The translations under genes and the position numbers were made by a program. From Lichenostomus cassidix (Eukaryota; Chordata; Aves; Passeriformes; Meliphagidae): DNA of 64,000 bases. Of the stretch, positions 59,273-64,000 are shown piece after piece (the first letter of the stretch is position 1; the number at the start of each line of letters is the position of its first letter). The notes beneath the pieces were generated by a model, which made no database searches, was not told the origin of the DNA, and saw only the letters and a program-made list of their open reading frames with translations. Location: positions 63,216,666 to 63,280,665 of the forward strand of contig CM039179.1 of NCBI GenBank assembly GCA_008360975.2, given 5' to 3'.

Positions 59273-60430
59273 TACCATTTTTGTACAATTTATGTAATAG
59301 CTGAACAAGAGAGCAGAGGGCAGAATCCTTCAAGAACTGACTTTAAATTTTTTATTTTGTTAGTCAACTGCAACAGACATGAACATTGCAATGCTTTTAC
59401 AGTTCTCAGGTATTCCAAGTGCTGAATCCTCTTACGTGGAACTGAAAGGAAATAGAAATCACAAAGTCAGAAGCATGTCAATTGTCTCAAGCCAACTCCC
59501 TCATTTTTCAAGTTTTATTTGATGTACTCTGTAGTTTCTCATTTCAGGAGAAGATTCCACATCAGTGAGAGTGGAGAGAATATCACTGTAGAGTGCTGAG
59601 AGGGTCAGCACCCAGAAACCAGGTTACTGCATACTCCAATGCCAGTTTGTTTATGTCTGGAGCAACAAAGCAGACAGATGTATCCACAGTGATAAGAAAC
59701 ATGACTTTGGTGTGTACTGAGGTCTAAGGAACAAACCAGTGTAGAATAACTCCTTCTCCCAGAAGTGATGAACAGTTTTCTAAGAGTCTTGGGGATCTAT
59801 AATTTGAGACAAAAAGAACATGCTGCAAGAGAAATTACTGTATGTCATGTGAATCTAGAAATTACCATGTTTATTTTGTCATATCTTACGCTAATATCTC
59901 AGATAGAAGCATTGTTAGCACAGACTTCCTCCCTTCTCTTTCCTTGCCATCTTCCTTCCTGTCCATTTATGTTGCACTTTGGGTGCCCTTTCTCTGTCCT
60001 GTCTGTAGCAGAGTGGAACAGCCTCCTGTCACTCAACCAGACTCTGTGCTTTAATGTGCTTGTATTTTATCTTGTACTTCTAACAAAAGATCACTTGTTG
60101 GTTTCATCAGCCTATTACCTGTTTTGAGGAAACAGTTCATTTGCTTACCTCTCATGTGAAAATTCATGTGCTTTCCATGTTGAAGGGAGGAAGAAGACTA
60201 TCACCCTGTATTTAACAGTCACAAGGTACCACTGTTCGGTATTCCTCACCCTGTGTTCACACTGAATGCAATATAATAGCCTCAATTTTCATAACTCCAG
60301 TGGAGTTGATACACTACTTGAAGATCTGTTGTCATAATAACAGTTAAGTGGATGTTTATGATCCACATCACTTAAATTTTTGGCATTTTGAAGTGACTTT
60401 TTAATAAAATTAATTCAAGGTGTGGGCAAG
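59273..60430 (+). other. VPS36: Probable VPS36 3' UTR
   Basis: Noncoding sequence after the VPS36 stop. The first good poly(A) signal with a GT-rich downstream element is at 60403, giving about 1.15 kb of 3' UTR. A longer form ending past 60970 is possible. Confidence 0.6.
60403..60408 (+). terminator. VPS36: Candidate VPS36 poly(A) signal AATAAA
   Basis: AATAAA followed within 20 nt by 'ggtgtgggc', a GT-rich downstream element. An alternative AATAAA is at 60970. Confidence 0.55.
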
Positions 60431-60969
60431 GACAACATATAGGTAACTGCACTGTGATTGTAATGGCTGGATCAACTTCACAGAAAAAGGATGAAAAGTC
60501 TTTTAAAATGAGCCTGAAAATATTTTCAGAACTATTTCAGTGTTACTATAGCTCAGACATGAGTTAAGAGCCTGCCAATGAGGAAATCAGTGCAGAGATC
60601 CCTACAGTGATCATGCCTGTGGCTTGTAGGATGTTGTTTATATCCAGCGAATTGTGTCCTCTTACTCTTGTCATGAGCAAACTTTCATGCAGTGCTTTCT
60701 TTAAGGCAGTTTTCCTCTGCTCCACGAGGGTGCTAAAACTTATGTCTTTGACACTGCTGAAGGAACCAGTTCCTCACTATTCTTACTGTGTTAGTCACCT
60801 GGTGTCATCTCTTCAGGAGCCTTACAGCTTGCTGCTTTCCTTCATCCTCCCCACAACCTGCCGGAGAGATCCATGCGAAGTACACTGAGCACCACACATT
60901 TAAGGAAGGACTGAAAAGTGAGAAATTTGGAAGTAAAAAGGTGTTTTGTGACAACTGTCTCTTTAGCCC

Positions 60970-60975
60970 AATAAA
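60970..60975 (+). terminator. VPS36: Alternative VPS36 poly(A) signal AATAAA
   Basis: AATAAA followed by 'acctgtcacgggag' and then by GTGG/TGTG-containing sequence near 61000-61040. It would define a longer 3' UTR of about 1.7 kb. Confidence 0.4.
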
Positions 60976-60999
60976 AACCTGTCACGGGAGGCCAGTGGT

Positions 61000-62390
61000 T
61001 TGTGGGCCTGAACCTCTCCCCACAAGGGGGCACGTGGTGTGCAGGAAGAGCAAAACCTGAAAGGAAGTGCCAAGTGTAAACTCCCAGCCTCTGTTCCTCC
61101 AACCCCCAGGGTTTCATTATCTTAATTAAGCAATAATAATACAGCCTATTTAGAATAATGGTACCTTCTCAAGGTTTTCTTCCCAAGATTTTTCCTTGAC
61201 TTTGTTTTTCCTTCGGGGAAGAAGTATTTAGGGAAAATTGTATAGTTGGTTTAGAATTTAAACACACACATGAGAAAATGACTACAAGAAAGTAAGAAAA
61301 ATTAAAACATTTTCTTAAATAGACTGTTCTGTTGAGTTTTTTCCTTTTAAATGCTTAAAATTTTTACACATCAAAATCTTGTGGGTTCCATGGGGCAGGT
61401 TTTTAAAGCACATCATATTTTTGCTGTCTCACTTCATACCTAAAAGAGTACAATATAATTTTGATTTAAAGGGCAGAATTACATGTAATTAGAAGGCCTT
61501 ACTTCTGTTGCTGAGTAGACCGTGACCCATCCCAGCCAGAACAGTCAAACTCTAGGTGTTCACTCAAGCACCACTTCCATAAGGGAAGCAGTCTGAGTGC
61601 AAGCCAAGCATTTTTCTCTGTGTGCTAGCACTGGGAAGGCATTTAGCACATTTAAACATGTTTTCCCAGCTGACATCATGTAACCAAAACCATAGGGAGA
61701 GCCAGCTGTTGAGTGAACAAGGGGAATAACATGTTTACAGATGTGCAGTACCATGGTAGTGCATCACATTGTCCTAAATTGTCATTCCTAGGTCATGTTT
61801 CCTCTGGTATAGCCAGCAAGAAATCTATTGATTATTGAGGCAGGATTCTAGGAGAGAGGAAAATGTAGGAATTGCCATTCTTGCAGATCATACCAGTTTA
61901 ATACAGAAAATGCATATATGAACCTTTCCTGTTTTGATTATTCCTAGGATATTTGTGTCACAATATATGACCATTATCTCATTTTGCTAGGGCTGCCTAC
62001 ACAAATAGTGCTTGTCTTTTTATGGAGCAGTCTTAAATGATGATTATGTTTTTCATTTGAAAACATGGGTCTTTTTATACCTCTGACAGGAAGGCACTCC
62101 TCAGGAATCTGTACATCTCTTCCGTTTCTCCTTTGCCTTTGTTGTCAGGAACAGTGTATTCAGCCTATGGAAACATGAATCTAATCTGGACCAAATTTCT
62201 GAAGTGCAAATTTTTTTTCTTCTGAGAAGTATATGTGGACATGCCTTTGGAAGTCTTCAGAAATGTATCTTTCATAATCATTTCTGGGTGCATATTGATT
62301 ACCTAAACTTTTAGATGCTCAGTTCTTCTTTATGGTTTGTCCAAAGAGCCTGACTGTGCTTCTAAAGTTAATGCAAGTATTGTCACTGAA
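61000..62390. other. Intergenic sequence, nothing recognised
   Basis: AT-rich, with no long conserved open frame, no RNA gene and no clear repeat. Short frames on both strands have no family resemblance. Confidence 0.5.
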
Positions 62391-62394
62391 TTCA

Positions 62395-62970
62395 TGAGAA
62401 CAGTAGTAGGAGACAGTGGGAACCTGTTGCCAACAGTATGTTGCCTTTTGACTGGTCTTAGAAATGAGGCAGACACGGTTAAAAGGGGTAAAAGGGTTTT
62501 ACCTCACTATTTTAATAAGATCTTAGGTGCACAGCTCTTCAAAGGTGGAACACGCTGAGATGTACACACACTCTATATAACACATATACAATTTTATGGA
62601 CCTTGCAAATTAGCATATCTGTCTAAAATCTCCCAATAAGAAAACCATGAAATGAAGCAATGTCCTCCTATTCTAAAACTCCCCCCACCCCAAATGAGGC
62701 TAGAACACAGTTTACAAAATATGTTCCAGAGAGAAGGCTTCAACCAAGATTGAAGCCTTGAGTTTTGAGATATTATAGAGCTCTATGGCCTCTTACTGTG
62801 AATGTTTGGTCTTTCTACCTTGCAGGATTCCAAAACTAAGCTAGAATATCAGACTACAAAAATTACAAGCATGTAGGCTAAGGGTAGAAAGAATGTATAA
62901 AGGGTACAGAAAATATAAAGAGGGTATAAAAATGTATAGAAGGGTATATAATAGTAATCAGGCGTCAGTA
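62395..62970. repeat. Unclassified interspersed repeat, copy 2
   Basis: Direct-orientation partner of 44955-45546. Shares 'gtaaaagggttttacctcac', 'ccttgcaaattagc', 'cagactacaaaaattacaag' and the terminal TATA-like strings in the same order. Lies about 3 kb beyond the VPS36 stop. Confidence 0.8.
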
Positions 62971-64000
62971 GAGCTTCCTGCTATCTGAAGTCTGTGAGGC
63001 TCTCATTTGCAACTGGACAGTTCTTTCAAAATACACACTGAAAAGGCAGGGACAGCCAATTCAAAATTATTTGTGGATTTGATAAGAAAGCATTGTTTTC
63101 TTTGGAAGGAACTCCCTCTCCAATGTATTTTCTGTTGAGTTCAATTGACAAATCTGACAATTATTTCCTTCTATTTAAGCAGTTCCCATTTCATCCTAAC
63201 TCTCAGCCCTTCAGGCATTTATGTGAAATGCAAGACCCCATAGTTCCAGGTCAACTTCTGCTGGGAAGACTTCAACAATCATTTTGTTCTCTGAAGAGTG
63301 AGTTACAAGTACTCATGCTGAGAGAATATTCTAGACATATTTGTTGGCAACATTTTAAAGGTCTGTATTTTAATATCTATTTAAATACTCTTTTTGGAAC
63401 AGAAGTCCAAGTATCTGTCCTCCCAGGTAGTTGTCCTGTCCAGCAGGCTTGAGAGTAATTTTTCTTTGTGGTTTAGAATTAAGGTATTATTAAAAAAAAA
63501 AAAAAAACTAAAAAAACCCCCAAACTAAAACATCAAAACACAAAAATTTCAGGAGTGATTGAAGGCAACTTGGGTTTCAGTGAACCCCACAGCCTGCTAG
63601 TTAGCACATGCTTATGGAGAGGCAGACCTGACAGAAACCACACTGCTTCGTATCCCTGCTCCAGAGCAAACACCAGGTAGAATCTGGTGTTTTCTGCTTT
63701 CCCACTGGACTCACAAAATGCTGTGACTTCAAGTTTCTACTGATAAAAGAGCACATTAAGCCCTGTCCTGCCATGCTCACAGCAGAGGTGGACAGCAAGT
63801 TCAAGGTAAAAGGGACTGGTACTAATGGAATAGTCAATGTGAATCTAGTCCTGCTCTGACCACAAGGCTCAGACTCTTTAGAATTTTTACATTGTTTATC
63901 AATTCCAAGTATTTTATGTACTTGTATTATCATCATTATCTCAGGAAATTGTAAAGGGGGGATTTATCTAATCTAAATGCTGTTTCACTGTATTTTTGAA
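62971..64000. other. Intergenic sequence to the right edge
   Basis: No exon recognised. Contains an A-rich run at 63490-63540. In human the gene beyond VPS36 is THSD1, but no THSD1-like coding sequence was seen here. Confidence 0.5.

Noticed and set aside
59765..60127. 120-codon plus-strand open frame after VPS36
   Set aside because: Lies in the VPS36 3' UTR; hydrophobic low-information peptide without homology.
60607..63936. Possible THSD1 or other gene exons at the right edge
   Set aside because: None of the open frames resemble thrombospondin-repeat or other known domains, and no convincing exon with splice sites was found.
1..64000. CRISPR arrays, operons, phage or other prokaryotic systems, tRNA or rRNA genes
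   Set aside because: The window is vertebrate nuclear DNA with spliced genes and CR1 LINEs; no repeat-spacer arrays and no RNA gene was recognised.

Overview
This is vertebrate nuclear DNA, almost certainly from a bird. The genes are split into short exons separated by AT-rich introns. The interspersed repeats are dominated by CR1 LINE fragments, including intact CR1 3' ends with the terminal ATTCTRTG-type octamers. Four conserved protein genes were read exon by exon, with reading-frame phase checked across each splice junction. There is no prokaryotic material, CRISPR array or operon.

Layout from left to right: (1) NEK5, minus strand, 1281 to 15962 plus an upstream CpG-island promoter near 16.6-17.4 kb; its C-terminal exons lie off the left edge. 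(2) NEK3, minus strand, 17991 to 29103, complete (15 coding exons, 490 codons plus stop), with a CpG-island promoter at 30.1-30.4 kb. (3) CKAP2, minus strand, 31090 to 40154, complete (9 coding exons, 693 codons plus stop). (4) VPS36, plus strand, 40375 to 59272, complete (14 coding exons, 386 codons plus stop, the same length as the human protein). The last 4.7 kb is VPS36 3' UTR and intergenic or repeat DNA; no further coding exon was recognised.

NEK5 and NEK3 are tandem NIMA-family kinase paralogues whose eight kinase-domain exons have the same length except for two single-codon differences. CKAP2 (mitotic spindle protein) and VPS36 (ESCRT-II subunit) are head to head, with only 220 bp between their start codons, and share one CpG-island promoter. 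That promoter carries two CCAAT boxes and CHR-like elements, the usual signature of G2/M genes. The CKAP2 poly(A) site seems to abut the NEK3 promoter. From memory, the CKAP2-VPS36 pair is inverted relative to NEK3-NEK5 when compared with human 13q14.

The non-genic material is CR1 copies, a roughly 0.6-kb unclassified repeat present twice in direct orientation (44.9 kb and 62.4 kb), a short LTR-like GC-richer insert with a 56-bp tandem duplication (55.5 kb), simple repeats, and a G-rich hexanucleotide tract in the NEK5 promoter. I see no novel multigene system. The most interesting items are regulatory and architectural.
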